From Drosophila persimilis (Eukaryota; Arthropoda; Insecta; Diptera; Drosophilidae), in NCBI RefSeq assembly GCF_003286085.1, contig NW_020825349.1, positions 1 to 64,000 of the forward strand: a stretch of 64,000 bases of DNA. Reading direction: 5' to 3'. This document shows, piece by piece, positions 47,972 through 59,230 of this stretch. Numbering within the stretch: the stretch's first letter is position 1; each line of letters begins with the position of its first letter. A model generated the notes under the pieces. That model made no database searches. It was not told the DNA's origin and saw nothing but the letters and a program-made list of their open reading frames with translations. Both the position numbers and the translations under genes were made by a program.

Positions 47972-49009
47972 TCACTTTAGTGATGCAAGGGATTCTATGG
48001 TTGTTATATACAACTCTTTTAATGACTTGGGATCGTCATTAATTGTTTGGTGATTGAGGAAGCGGTACAGTACCGTGTTCGAAACATCTCTGGGATTGTT
48101 GTATGCGTCAACTAGTATTTCCCAAGCGGCTTCATAATTTTCTTCCTTTAGATCGATATGTCGAATCAATCTTTCTGCCTCGCCGGTAACGGTGGTTTTA
48201 AGATACCACATCTTTTTCACCGTAGGCATGTTGGTCTCATGCACCATGCATGAGAAAAGATCGAAGAACTGGGTCCATTTTAAGAGATCCCCATCAAACT
48301 TTATGATGCTGATGCGTGGAAGATGCACGTTATCCGTGTTTGGTGTGGCTGATTTTGACAATGCTCTTTGGAACTTACTTTCCAGTGTTAGGTAGGATTC
48401 CATGTCATATCCTCCTTCCACTGGGTCCTCATATTCCTCATGAATTGTGAAGTGGACTTCCTGCGCTTGAGACCATAGTGATTTTATCAAATCACTTGAT
48501 GTGCGTCCTTCCGCCTCTGAAAGTTGTTCCAGATTGCGTTTAACGGACTCTACTATGGACTTTTGTCGGCGACATAGTGAAAGCAGTTTGCTGTAATCCT
48601 TCGAGGGCTGCTGGATCAGACCGCTTTCTTTGGGATCTACTAGAGGATACTCATGCTTTTCTTTAAAGACGATTTGACGTTCCCCACGAGCACTAGACGT
48701 CTGTGATAGCTTATCCATGCATTCGGTAAAGATCGTAATGTGTTGCTTACATGTTGTACGTAAGTCTTCACGGAATTTTACGTATTCATCCGTTTTGTCT
48801 GTATCGCGAAGTTTGGAGTCGTTTTTGTTGAAGCGAATCCACGCATTTTCGAGTGCTGATATTTTGGCTTGAAAATATGAGGCCTTTTGCTTTCGTTCTT
48901 GGGAATCTTTTTTAAAGTTCAGAATGCACCTCGATATTTCCTCACCAATCTCTTGCTGCACATCCATTGCCATTGTAGCGGCAGCTTCTGCCTCCATATG
49001 TGTATCCAT
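47972..49009 (-). CDS. gag: BEL copy 2 Gag, intact 345 aa
   Basis: Uninterrupted Pao/BEL Gag from MDTHMEAEAAATMAM to LASLK. It has helical charged N-terminal regions, HFTIHEEYED, PRISIIKFDGDLLKW and TGEAERLIRH, and ends at TGA in the same position as all the other copies. It would form the particle shell. This and copy 3 are the only full-length Gag ORFs among the four BEL copies. Confidence 0.9.
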   Translation of the reverse strand: MDTHMEAEAAATMAMDVQQEIGEEISRCILNFKKDSQERKQKASYFQAKISALENAWIRFNKNDSKLRDTDKTDEYVKFREDLRTTCKQHITIFTECMDKLSQTSSARGERQIVFKEKHEYPLVDPKESGLIQQPSKDYSKLLSLCRRQKSIVESVKRNLEQLSEAEGRTSSDLIKSLWSQAQEVHFTIHEEYEDPVEGGYDMESYLTLESKFQRALSKSATPNTDNVHLPRISIIKFDGDLLKWTQFFDLFSCMVHETNMPTVKKMWYLKTTVTGEAERLIRHIDLKEENYEAAWEILVDAYNNPRDVSNTVLYRFLNHQTINDDPKSLKELYITTIESLASLK

Positions 49010-49596
49010 TCTATCTGTTTGTACTTATTACTTTTTGACCCGTTGGGAGTGTTTTATTTGCTTTGCAGCTGGATACGCTCCGATGTGATGTGATACAGGT
49101 GATGTGTTGGATGGAGGGATTTGTGCTGTTTCCAATTTATGGAACGCACGTAACAGCAAAAATTGTTTACCTTGGTGGTAATCGAATTCTATAGCTGTTT
49201 TTCTGTTGGCTGATAACCTGAATATGTCAGATTTGCCAAAGTGATACTTATTGGTAGGAGATGCTACCGTAAGTGTATGCCCTGATGCCAAATTTTTATT
49301 GAAGATTTCCTGTCGACTGCTTCAATCTGATGTCCAGATCGAATCCTTTCACTGTAGCTTGTTAGACAGTTTGAAAGGATGACCTAGGTCGGGGTCACCA
49401 AATGTTAATGTGTGTGTGTGTGTGTGTGTGTGGGTTGCATACGGTACATAAACCGTCTACAGTTTGGTCGTCGCAACTAGAACTTGAACCAGTTGGACTG
49501 CGGAGTGGGTATCCTACCGTGCGCAAGGGAGGATCTGAAGACACAGCGACAGCCTGTGATGATTGCGATGGAAGATGAGTGACAGGCAGCTATGGT

Positions 49597-51404
49597 TTAA
49601 ACGCAGAAGGAGCCAAAGGTATAGGGCTACAGAGCAGGCACAAAATACCGCCGAACATGTACTGAAGCGAACACACTCTCGCATTAGACGTCGGTCCAGA
49701 CGTAGACAGGACTCGGAATATAGGGCACGAGAGCAAGAACAGAATACAGGAGAACATATAGTTAGGCGAACAGACGCACAGATTAGACATGAGGAGCAAG
49801 TGGCCAATACTGTGCGTCGGTCCAGACGAAGACAGGACTCGGAATATAGGGCACGAGAGCAAGAACGGAATACAGAGAGGCGACAACGCGTACGTTTAAA
49901 TAACGAAAGGAGACGCATGTTAGAAAGAGAGCAGGATAGAGTTCGCAGGGTCCAAGAACGGAGCTTAGTAGATCGTAGGCGTATCTCGCGAGCGCGAGAC
50001 ACTCTGGCACGCCAAGCTGCTCGTGCCGCAGCACGACAGTTAGAAATTGACGCTGCCAGAACTGCTAGTCAGAGAGTTAGCCAATATAGGAGCGATAGCA
50101 GCAATAGAGTTGAGCAAAATTTTAGAAACGCCTCCCGAATGCAGCAGGAACGAGCAAATATCTCCCAGGAAGATAAGGCTCAGATAGAACCCAGAATCAG
50201 GCTTAGTGGCCTAGAAGCTCTGAAAGTAGTTTATAACAGGAATGTAAAGCTGGGTCCTGATCAGGCTTGCCTTTCTTGCAAAGGCCTGTGGTTCCCCAAA
50301 CGAATTTGTAAGATTCCTCGCGTCCTTTTAGAAAGTGATTGCGAGTTTAGTGGTGAAATTTTCGCTCTTGAAAGCCTTTTAGCATTCCCTTCTGATTTCC
50401 CAGCATTAAAATTCTGCAGAACATGTCATAGCAACATTAAGAAGCGTATAAAGCCTAAGCTTTTCTTCAATGAATTAGATTTCCCCATGCTGCCCGACTG
50501 CTTAAAGGGGCTTACTCCATTAGAGGAACGACTGATTTCTCCTCGACTTCCATTTATGATAATTAAGCCTATATTGCCTGGGGGGCGAGGTCAAAATGCC
50601 ATTAAAGGGGCAGTTGTAAACGTCCCTATTTCGGTAAGCGATATCGTGAAGGAGCTTCCACGAGCTTTCCATGAAGCCCAGGTAATTCAGCTCCAACTCA
50701 AACGCAGAAAAGAGTATCTTCATGCTTTCATGGCTGAAACCATTAGATCTTCCAAAATTTTTGAAGCACTTCGTTATTTAGTTACCACAGATTTGTATAA
50801 AAAGCATAATGTTGTAGTTAACGAGCAATGGATCTCTGCCTTTTTAGAAAGTATGCAGAATAGAGATAGGAATGTAGGTACGGATCCAGCCCATCCCGAC
50901 GAGGAAGTAGAAGCCGAAGAGGTCAACCCTGGAGGTCAGGAAACTCTGCTTGAAAACAACATACCATTTGATGATAGGATTATTAAAATCGCACCAGGTC
51001 AAGGGCAACGACCTCTCGACATGATTCTAGACATTGACTCGGAAGAGTTATTCTTTCCCACTATTTATGCAGGCGTCAAAAGACAATCTTCGCAAAGTTT
51101 TACAACCATAGTTAGATCAGAGCTTCGAAATGTAGATAGGAGAGGTTGTAGAACTGACAAACTATTCTTCAATTATAAGAAGTTAGAACTCATTAAGATT
51201 CGAAATAACATTTCAATCTGCTTACGTAAGCGGAGCACTTCCAGTGCAGTAACGGCAGCTAACGCTCTTTATGAGAATTTCATAGGGGGGCTTATTAACC
51301 ACGATGAGGGATATAGGGTTCTTCACGATATTCGATCGTCTCCGGCTCACTGGGAGTATGAAAAGAAGAAGGTTATGGCCATGATTCGTCAGTTTGGCCT
51401 GCCG
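49597..51404 (+). pseudogene. Helentron Rep N-terminal region (H2)
   Basis: Open frame 49563-51464, of which the first dozen codons are BEL LTR and the last ~20 are out of frame. It has Arg/Glu/Gln-rich tandem repeats (RRSRRRQDSEYRAREQE, GEHIVRRTDAQIRHEEQ) that are shorter in number than in H3, then a zinc-type motif (CLSCKGLWFPKRIC ... FCRTCHSNIKKR) and the NIPFDDRIIKIAPGQGQRP segment. A 1-base deletion near 51405 shifts the frame just before FITLSAAETRW; the HUH domain follows in ORF 51449-51943. Confidence 0.85.
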
Positions 51405-52258
51405 ACTTTTTCATTACTCTGTCTGCTGCTGAAACGCGGTGGCCAGAGTTGCTTGTTTTGCTAAAAAAAAACGTAGATTGGGAGATCATTAGCGAAGAAG
51501 AAGCAATGTATCTACCCTACACCAAAAAGGAGCGACTTATCAGGGCAGATCCAGTTACTTGTGCCAGGTATTTCGATTATAGGTATCGCGAGATTTTAAA
51601 AGTTATGAGGAATCGGGAGGGCATTTTCGGAGAAAACTTCGCCATAAAATATTATTGGCGTGTTGAATTCCAACAAAGAGGTTCCCCCCATATTCACGGC
51701 ATGTTTTGGCTGAAAGATGCCCCAGCAGTGGACTTAACCAGTACAGAGTCAATTTCAACAGTTATAGCCTTCATTAACAGACATATTACAGTAGATGTCA
51801 CAGACTCTGAATTAGCTCCGTATGTTGAATACCAAAAGCATCGGCATAAGGACATGTCATGTCTTAAAAAAGCCAATAAAAAAGGAAAAAAGTTTGTAGA
51901 TTCGGTATTCCATACCCTCCAATGCCCCAAACGGAGATATTGAGTCCACTGCCGGAGGAAACTCCAAACCTTGATTTTCACCAAGGAAATTTTAAGAAAA
52001 TTCAAGACCTACTAAATTCTGATCAATCCTCTGATATTATTGATCACTTGAGCATATTTGAGAACTTTCTTTCGCACGGACAAGTGAGCCTCAATTACGA
52101 GGACTACAAATATGCAATTTCTTCTGGTTTAAAGAAACCACACATTTTTCTAAAAACGTAATTTGCTGAGATTTGCGTTAATGCTTATAATAAACACATC
52201 CATTCAATGCGAAGGGCCAATATGGATATCCAATACATTTTGGACCCTTATGCATGCT
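51405..52258 (+). pseudogene. Helentron Rep HUH nuclease domain (H2)
   Basis: ORF 51449-51943 has ADPVTCARYFDYRYREILK, then YYWRVEFQQRG, SPHIHGMFWLKDAP (HUH metal-binding pair) and the KHRHKDMSC region. A frameshift leads into ORF 51922-52161 (HQGNFKKIQDLLN). The coding sequence reaches residues like NMDIQYILDPYACC near 52250 before the BEL LTR. The catalytic tyrosine region and helicase are missing. Confidence 0.88.
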
Positions 52259-52842
52259 GTAGCTATTGTTCAGCCACAGACAAGTATTTAATGAATATTG
52301 GGAATATACAGTTCAATCTCATACACAAATACTCATAAATAAAATTGTCCATGTCATTTCATGTAAATGAATATGACGACACGAAAAATACATTAGCAAC
52401 TAAGAATAGACAATAGCACTTGTAAACTCGAACCCACCAAAAGGGATCAAGCAATAAACTATCTACTTTATTGCTGCCAAGTACCTAAGTAAATGCACTG
52501 AAATATAACCCCCGCACAGAGTAAGTGTACCCAATCTAAAAATACACTCACAAGGAGCCTGTGCGTTCCTTCCCATAGAATAAGAGTACCACTGCTAGCT
52601 ATATAAGCAGATGCATTTGTTCAATAAAAATCTGTATCAGAAACAGTACCATAGCTGCCTGTCACTCATCTTCCATCGCAATCATCACAGGCTGTCGCTG
52701 TGTCTTCAGATCCTCCCTTGCGCACCGTAGGATACCCACTCCGCAGTCAAACTGGTTCAAGTTCTAGTTGCGACGACCAAACTGTAGACGGTTTATGTAC
52801 CGTATGCAACCCAGCTTCCTACACACACACACACACACACAG
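52259..52842 (+). repeat. BEL LTR, copy 3
   Basis: Starts near TGTAGCTATTG, contains CTATATAAGCAG and AATAAAAATC signals, and ends in (AC)n. The outer boundary is set by agreement with copy 1 and is uncertain by a few bases. Confidence 0.75.
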
Positions 52843-53262
52843 ATTAACATTTGGTGACCCCGACCTTGGTCATCCTTTCAAACTGTCTATCAAGCTACAG
52901 CGAAAGGATTCGATCTGGACATCAGATTGAAGCAGTCGACAGGAAATCTTCAATAAAAATTTGGCATCAGGCCATACACTAACGGTAGCATCTCCTACCA
53001 ATAAGTATCACTTTGGCAAATCTGACATATTCAGATTATCAGCCAACAGAAAAACAGCTATAGAATTCGATTACTACCAAGGTAATCAATTTTTGTTGTT
53101 ACGTGCGTTCCATAAATTGGAAGCAGCACAAATCCCTCCATCCAACACATCACCTGTACTATTACCTTTCTGACCAACAACGGTTGCGATTCGGAGCGTA
53201 TCCAGCTTCAAAGCAAATAAAACACTCCCAACGGGTCAAAAAGTAATAAGTACAATGGTAGA

Positions 53263-54300
53263 ATGGATACACATATGGAGGCAGAAGCTGCCGCTACAAT
53301 GGCAATGGATGTGCAGCAAGAGATTGGTGAGGAAATATCGAGGCGCATTCGGAACTTTAAAAAAGATTCCCAAGAACGAAAGCAAACGGCTTCTTATTTT
53401 CAAGCCAAAATATCAGCACTCGAAAATGCGTGGAATCGCTTCAACAAAAACGACTCCAAACTTCGCGATACAGACAAAACGGATGAATACGTAAAATTCC
53501 GTGAAGACTTACGTACAACATGTAAGCAACACATTACGATCTTTACCGAATGCAATGATAAGCTATCACAGACGTCTAGTGCTCGTGGGGAACGTCAAAT
53601 CGTCTTTAAAGAAAAGCATGAGTATCCTCCAGTAGATCCCAAAGAAAGCGGTCTGATCCAGCAGCCCTCGAAGGATTACAGCAAACTGCTTTCACTATGT
53701 CGCCGACAAAAGTCCATAGTAGAGTCCGTTAAACGCAATCTGGAACAACTTTCAGAGGCGGAAGGACGCACATCAAGTGATTTGATAAAATCACTATGGT
53801 CTCAAGCGCAGGAAGTCCACTTCACAATTCATGAGGAATATGAGGACCCAGTGGAAGGAGGATATGACATGGAATCCTACCTAACACTGGAAAGTAAGGT
53901 CCAAAGAGCATTGGCAAAATCAGCCACACCAAACACGGATAACGTGCATCTTCCACGCATCAGCATCCCAAAGTTTGATGGGGATCTATTAAAATGGACC
54001 CAGTTCTTCGATCTTTTCTCATGCATGGTGCATGAGACCAACATGCCTACGGTGAAAAAGATGTGGTATCTTAAATCCACCGTTACCGGCGAGGCAGAAA
54101 GATTGATTCGACATATCGATCTAAAGGAAGAAAATTATGAAGCCGCTTGGGAAATACTAGTTGACGCATACAACAATCCCAGAGATGTTTCGAACACGGT
54201 ACTGTACCGCTTCCTCAATCACCAAACAATTAATGACGATCCCAAGTCATTAAAAGAGTTGTATATAACAACCATAGAATCCCTTGCATCACTAAAGTGA
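53263..54300 (+). CDS. gag: BEL copy 3 Gag, intact 345 aa
   Basis: Collinear with copy 2 Gag; differences include ISRRIRNF for ISRCILNF and IPKFDGD for IIKFDGD, both probably the ancestral, more typical BEL residues. It ends at TGA 54298-54300, with pol open immediately after it in the same frame. Confidence 0.9.
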   Translation: MDTHMEAEAAATMAMDVQQEIGEEISRRIRNFKKDSQERKQTASYFQAKISALENAWNRFNKNDSKLRDTDKTDEYVKFREDLRTTCKQHITIFTECNDKLSQTSSARGERQIVFKEKHEYPPVDPKESGLIQQPSKDYSKLLSLCRRQKSIVESVKRNLEQLSEAEGRTSSDLIKSLWSQAQEVHFTIHEEYEDPVEGGYDMESYLTLESKVQRALAKSATPNTDNVHLPRISIPKFDGDLLKWTQFFDLFSCMVHETNMPTVKKMWYLKSTVTGEAERLIRHIDLKEENYEAAWEILVDAYNNPRDVSNTVLYRFLNHQTINDDPKSLKELYITTIESLASLK

Positions 54301-55257
54301 TTGGGCATCAATATATCTACATGGAATCCGATATTGATTGCCATTATCAGAAACAAACTGGATGTAACAAATAAGGCCTTGTATGAGCAATGATTGGGAA
54401 GCTCAAAGAACATTCAGGCGCTGGATACGATGCTTCAGTTCTTGGAGCAAAAAATTCGGGTTTTAGGAACCAGTAAGAAGCCACCAGCATCAAGGAGAGA
54501 GCCAAAAGGCACGACATGTGCATCAGCAAACACAGGGAGAACGCGAGCACCCTTATGCACATTCTGCAAAAAAGCAAGCCATTGGCTCTACGGATGCGAA
54601 GAATTTCGCGCCAAATCTCCATCAGAACGACTAAATTGGGTACAAAAACAAAAAAAGTGCGTTAATTGTTTTAGAACAAATCACAAAACAAACGCATGCC
54701 CTGGTCGAAACTGCTTCAAGTGTGACAAGAAGCACAACACGATGCTATATTTGGAAACAGCATCAGGCGCAGCTACAGGATCAACAGGCCCGACGGTTGG
54801 TGCAGCAAGTAACAATAGTTACAATCTTCTGGCCACAGCAAAGGTGGCAGTAGAAGCCAACAACGGGCAGGTTGCTAATTTCAGAGCACTGCTAGATTCA
54901 GGATCACAGATAAACTTGATCTCTGAACGAAATGTGCTCATGAAATCCCTTCACAATGGTTTTACGCAAAGAATTGAAGCTTTCGTATTACCACAGATAA
55001 TAGCTGATCAACCAGCTCAGGCACTCGATTCAGATAGCTTAAACGTACCAAGCAAGATCTCACTGGCAGATCTAAATTTCCATAAGCCAGGCCAAATCGA
55101 CATGCTAATCGGAGCCGAGCATTACTACTCGCTGCTGCTACCAGATCAACAGCAGCTAAGGACAGGAAACCCGTTGCTACAAAACACGAAACTGGGATGG
55201 ATTGTGGCAGGAAAAGTCAAATCTGCTCACAATTCCTCACCCATGCCACGGGAGTAA
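54301..55257 (+). pseudogene. BEL copy 3 pol N-terminus: zinc knuckles and protease, with extra stop
   Basis: Same knuckle array and DSGSQINLISE motif. A TGA at 54391-54393 replaces the TCA (Ser) codon of copies 1 and 2, so this frame is interrupted 31 codons after gag. The 30-residue protease deletion is present. It continues to TKLGWIVAGK and then shifts frame. Confidence 0.88.
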
Positions 55258-55861
55258 ACGAGCTAATGGAAAGATTCTGGACTCTGGACAATCTAGAGAC
55301 GGAAGACAAACCACGCACTCCAGTGGAAGCACGGTGTGAAGCTCATTTTATAGAAAATCTTCAGAGAGCTTCAGACGGCCGTTTTATTGTAAAGCTCCCA
55401 TTTTCCGAACACCCTTCAGCCCTGGGGGAGTCGTTGAAAACCGCAACAAAAAGATTCCTAGCGTTGGAGCGGCGAAGCTCAACAGAAACTTGGAAGAGTT
55501 ATGTGGACTTCATGGAAGAGTATGAAGGCCTAGGACATATGAAGATTGTGCCAGCATCAAAAGTTCCCAAAAGGCACTACTTCATTCCACATCATTGTGT
55601 ACTCCACCACCACAAAGCTTCGGGTAGTGTTCGATGCATCATGCAAATCAACAAGCGGGAAATCTTTGAACGACATTCTGCAGGCTGGACCCACTGTTCA
55701 GAGCGAACTTATGTCCATTCTGCTACGATTTCGAATTCATAAGTACGTATTCACAGTGGACATAGAAAAGATGTACCGGCAAGTGTGGATGAATCCGGAG
55801 GATCAATTCCATCAGATGATAGTCTGGAGAAACAATCCATCCGAAGAGATCCTATACCTAT
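55258..55861 (+). pseudogene. BEL copy 3 reverse transcriptase N-terminus
   Basis: ORFs 55197-55742 and 55546-55863 overlap because an ~14-base deletion near 55600 (after HHCV) shifts the frame. Motifs: WTLDNLETEDKP, SYVDFMEEYEGLGHMK, LRVVFDASCKS, DIEKMYRQVWMNPEDQ. Truncated before YxDD by the Helentron joint. Confidence 0.88.
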
Positions 55862-56031
55862 AATAGAAATACCTAGCACAAGTAACAGGATCTGCCCTGA
55901 TAAGTCGCTTCTTTTTGGTGTAGGGTAGATTCATTGCTTCTTCTTCGCTAATGATCTCCCTATCTACGTTTTTTTTGAGCAAAACAAGCAACTCTGGCCA
56001 CCGCGTTTCAGCAGCAGACAGAGTAATGAAA
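55862..56031 (-). pseudogene. Helentron Rep fragment, minus strand
   Basis: Third instance of the FITLSAAETRW-to-CARYF piece, again between BEL RT and a DINE-1 5' end. The junction sequence ATCCTATACCTATAATAGAAATACC is (in two parts) the same as at 42055-42075. Confidence 0.88.
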
Positions 56032-56779
56032 CGAGGGGGAACGTTGTGAGTTGCTGCGGACACCGCAACTCTACAGTTATACCCGATACTAAGTCAGTAT
56101 GGCTCTCCTCCGGCAGACGCCGCTAATATTAAACGACACGACAAAGAGTGCGTGCGAGAGAGACAGAAAATCAGTCTGAGCGTGACGTCGGACGCTGCGT
56201 AGCCAGTGCAAATTGATTGGTTCCTTTTGGCTATAAAAAAGATCTGATCTGATCCAGATTCAGCAATCTGATAGATATGGTCGTTTTCTATGATTCTGCG
56301 TTTTTAGTTTTCTCGAATGTGTAATATTGTGGATGCAACAGATTTTCGTACTTTGTGGGGGCGGAAGGGGGTGGGGCGAAATTGAGATATACGTTTTATA
56401 GTAAGATCTAACAGGAGTGCGGATACTAAACTTGGTTACTCTAGCCTTAATAGTCCCTGAGATTTGTGAATATCCCCAGATTTGCATCCTTTGCGGGGGC
56501 GGAAGGCGGTGTGGCGAAATTTTGAAACAAACTCGTCTCGGTCCGATATATTAGGAGTGTGGATACCAAATTTGGTTGCTCTAGCTTTTATAGTCTCTGA
56601 GATCTAGGCGCTAATGTTTTACTCTAAGCAAAGCCGCCTATGCTACGTGTGTGTTAGAGAGAGACAGGGCGAGAAAAAATTAAATTGTTTTCTTGATGCT
56701 GGCTATAAAAATAATACGATCCAATTCAGATTCTGCAGTCTAAAAGATATGGTCATTCTCTACGATTCTGCGTTTTTGG
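56032..56779 (+). mobile_element. DINE-1-like element, 5' and central part
   Basis: Starts CGAGGGGGAACGTTGTGAG, subterminal ATACCCGATACT, and runs through the repeated GGGGGCGGAA blocks to TACGATTCTGCG, where BEL sequence begins. The part 56434-56779 is repeated at 58628-58970. Confidence 0.88.
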
Positions 56780-56819
56780 TACAACATGTAAGCAACACAT
56801 TACGATCTTTACCGAATGC

Positions 56820-57566
56820 ATGGATAAGCTATCACAGACGTCTAGTGCTCGTGGGGAACGTCAAATCGTCTTTAAAGAAAAGCATGAGTATCCTACATTA
56901 GATCCCAAAGAAAGCGGTCTGATCCAGCAGCCCTCGAAGGATTACAGCAAACTGCTTTCACTATGTCGCCGACAAAAGTCCATAGTAGAGTCCGTTAAAC
57001 GCAATCTGGAACAACTTTCAGAGGCGGAAGGACGCACATCAAGTGATTTGATAAAATCACTATGGTCTCAAGCGCAGGAAGTCCACTTCACAATTCATGA
57101 GGAATATGAGGATCCAGTGGAAGGAGGATATGACATGGAATCCTACCTAACACTGGAAAGTAAGTTCCAAAGAGCATTGTCAAAATCAGCCACACCAAAC
57201 ACGGATAACGTGCATCTTCCACGCATCAGCATCATAAAGTTTGATGGGGATCTCTTAAAATGGACCCAGTTCTTCGATCTTTTCTCATGCATGGTGCATG
57301 AGACCAACATGCCTACGGTGAAAAAGATGTGGTATCTTAAAACCACCGTTACCGGCGAGGCAGAAAGATTGATTCGACATATCGATCTAAAGGAAGAAAA
57401 TTATGAAGCCGCTTGGGAAATACTAGTTGACGCATACAACAATCCCAGAGATGTTTCGAACACGGTACTGTACCGCTTCCTCAATCACCAAACAATTAAT
57501 GACGATCCCAAGTCATTAAAAGAGTTGTATATAACAACCATAGAATCCCTTGCATCACTAAAGTGA
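56820..57566 (+). pseudogene. BEL copy 4 gag, 5'-truncated
   Basis: Open from an internal ATG (MDKLSQTSSARGERQ) to the shared TGA at 57564-57566. It lacks the first ~95 residues of Gag. It keeps IHEEYEDPVEGG, PRISIIKFDGD and TGEAERLI. Confidence 0.88.
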
Positions 57567-58523
57567 TTGGGCATCAATATATCTACATGGGATCCGATAT
57601 TGATTGCCATTATCAGAAACAAACTGGATGTAACAAATAAGGCCTTGTATGAGCAATGATTGGGAAGCTCAAAGAACATTCAGGCGCTGGATACGATGCT
57701 TCAGTTCTTGGAGCAAAAAATTCGGGTTTTAGGAACCAGTAAGAAGCCACCAGCATCAAGGAGAGAGCCAAAAGGCACGACATGTGCATCAGCAAACACA
57801 GGGAGAACGCGAGCACCCTTATGCACATTCTGCAAAAAAGCAAGCCATTGGCTCTACGGATGCGAAGAATTTCGCGCCAAATCTCCATCAGAACGACTAA
57901 ATTGGGTACAAAAACAAAAAAAGTGCGTTAATTGTTTTAGAACAAATCACAAAACAAACGCATGCCCTGGTCGAAACTGCTTCAAGTGTGACAAGAAGCA
58001 CAACACGATGCTATATTTGGAAACAGCATCAGGCGCAGCTACAGGATCAAGAGGCCCGACGGTTGGTGCAGCAAGTAACAATAGTTACAATCTTCTGGCC
58101 ACAGCAAAGGTGGCAGTAGAAGCCAACAACGGGCAGGTTGCTAATTTCAGAGCACTGCTAGATTCAGGATCACAGATAAACTTGATCTCTGAACGAAATG
58201 TGCTCATGAAATCCCTTCACAATGGTTTTACGCAAAGAATTGAAGCTTTCGTATTACCACAGATAATAGCTGATCAACCAGCTCAGGCACTCGATTCAGA
58301 TAGCTTAAACGTACCAAGCAAGATCTCACTGGCAGATCCAAATTTCCATAAGCCAGGCAAAATCGACATGCTAATCGGAGCCGAGCATTACTACTCGCTG
58401 CTGCTACCAGATCAACAGCAGCTAAGGACAGGAAACCCGTTGCTACAAAACACGAAACTGGGATGGATTGTGGCAGGAAAAGTCAAATCTGCTCACAATT
58501 CCTCACCCATGCCACAGGAGTAA
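57567..58523 (+). pseudogene. BEL copy 4 pol N-terminus
   Basis: Same as the copy 3 region: TGA at 57657-57659, zinc knuckle array, DSGSQINLISE with the 30-residue deletion, TKLGWIVAGK. It is cut at 58623 by DINE-1. Confidence 0.88.
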
Positions 58524-58623
58524 ACGAGCTAATGGAAAGATTCTGGACTCTGGACAATCTAGAGACGGAAGACAAACCACGCACTCCAGTGGAAGCACGG
58601 TGTGAAGCTCATTTTATAGAAAA

Positions 58624-59230
58624 ATTTGGTTACTCTAGCCGTAATAGTCCCTGAGATTTGTGAATATCCCCAGATTTGCATCCTTTGCGGGGGCGGAAGG
58701 CGGTGTGGCGAAATTTTGAAGCAAACTCGTCTCGGTCCGATATATTAGGAGTGTGGATACCAAATTTGGTTGCTCTAGCTTTTATAGTCTCTGAGATCTA
58801 GGCGCTAATGTTTTACTCTAAGCAAAGCCGCCTATGCTACGTGTGTGTTAGAGAGAGACAGGGCGAGAAAAAATTAAATTGTTTTCTTGATGCTGGCTAT
58901 AATAATAATACGATCCAATTCAGATTCTGCAGTCTAAAAGATATGGTCATTCTCTACGATTCTGCGTATCTCGTATCTTTAAAATTGTGGATGCCACAGA
59001 TTTTCGCCCTTTGTGGGGGCGGAAGTGGGCGGGGCGAAGTTCTGAAATATTTTTGTAGCAGTGACATATCACAGAAGTCTGGATCCAAAACATCGTTGCT
59101 CTAGCTCTTATAGTCTTTGAGCACTAGGCGCTGAAGGGGACGGACAGACGGACAGACGGACGGACGGACAGACAGACAGGGCTCAATCGGCTCGGCTATT
59201 GATGCTGATCAAGAATATATATACTTTATG
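58624..59230 (+). mobile_element. DINE-1-like element, central and 3' part
   Basis: Resumes at AATTTGGTTACTCTAGCC, duplicating 56434-56779, then continues through the GACG/GACA tetranucleotide tract (59137-59180) and GATCAAGAATATATATACTT to GGGG at 59230, where Helentron H3 begins. The terminal hairpin is missing. Confidence 0.87.

Larger units (their letters stand above)
46761..49596 (-). mobile_element. BEL/Pao element copy 2, LTR-gag-protease part
   Basis: Minus strand: LTR remnant (49596-about 49409), PBS (near 49396-49405), gag, protease and RT linker up to the LINE insertion. The LTR is truncated: at 49596 it joins Helentron H2 at a GGTT microhomology. It lacks the ~90-bp protease segment kept by copy 1. 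Confidence 0.92.
49597..52258 (+). mobile_element. Helentron H2, Rep gene portion
   Basis: Plus-strand Helentron coding region bounded by the BEL copy 2 LTR remnant on the left and BEL copy 3 LTR on the right. It holds the arginine-rich repeats, cysteine motif and HUH domain but no helicase or element termini. Confidence 0.88.
52259..55861 (+). mobile_element. BEL/Pao element copy 3
   Basis: LTR (about 52259-52842), PBS TTTGGTGACCCCGA near 52850, leader, gag 53263-54300, pol N-terminus and partial RT to 55861, where the same Helentron Rep fragment as in copies 1 and 2 follows. Only the 5' LTR is present. Confidence 0.92.
56779..58623 (+). mobile_element. BEL fragment, copy 4 (gag middle to pol linker)
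   Basis: An ~1.84-kb piece equal to 53515-55355 of copy 3, starting at ACAACATGTAAGC in gag and ending at TTTATAGAAA in the pol linker. It has no LTR. It shares the second TGA (57657-57659) with copy 3 but matches copies 1/2 at several gag sites, so it is a mosaic or an older sister. Confidence 0.9.

Noticed and set aside
49563-49600. ATG at 49563 as the Helentron Rep start in H2
   Set aside because: The first codons are BEL LTR sequence; the real start is seen in H3 at 61461.
59137-59180. GACG/GACA tract as an independent microsatellite locus
   Set aside because: It recurs at the same relative place in every DINE-1 copy (near 40970 and 63610), so it is an internal part of the element.
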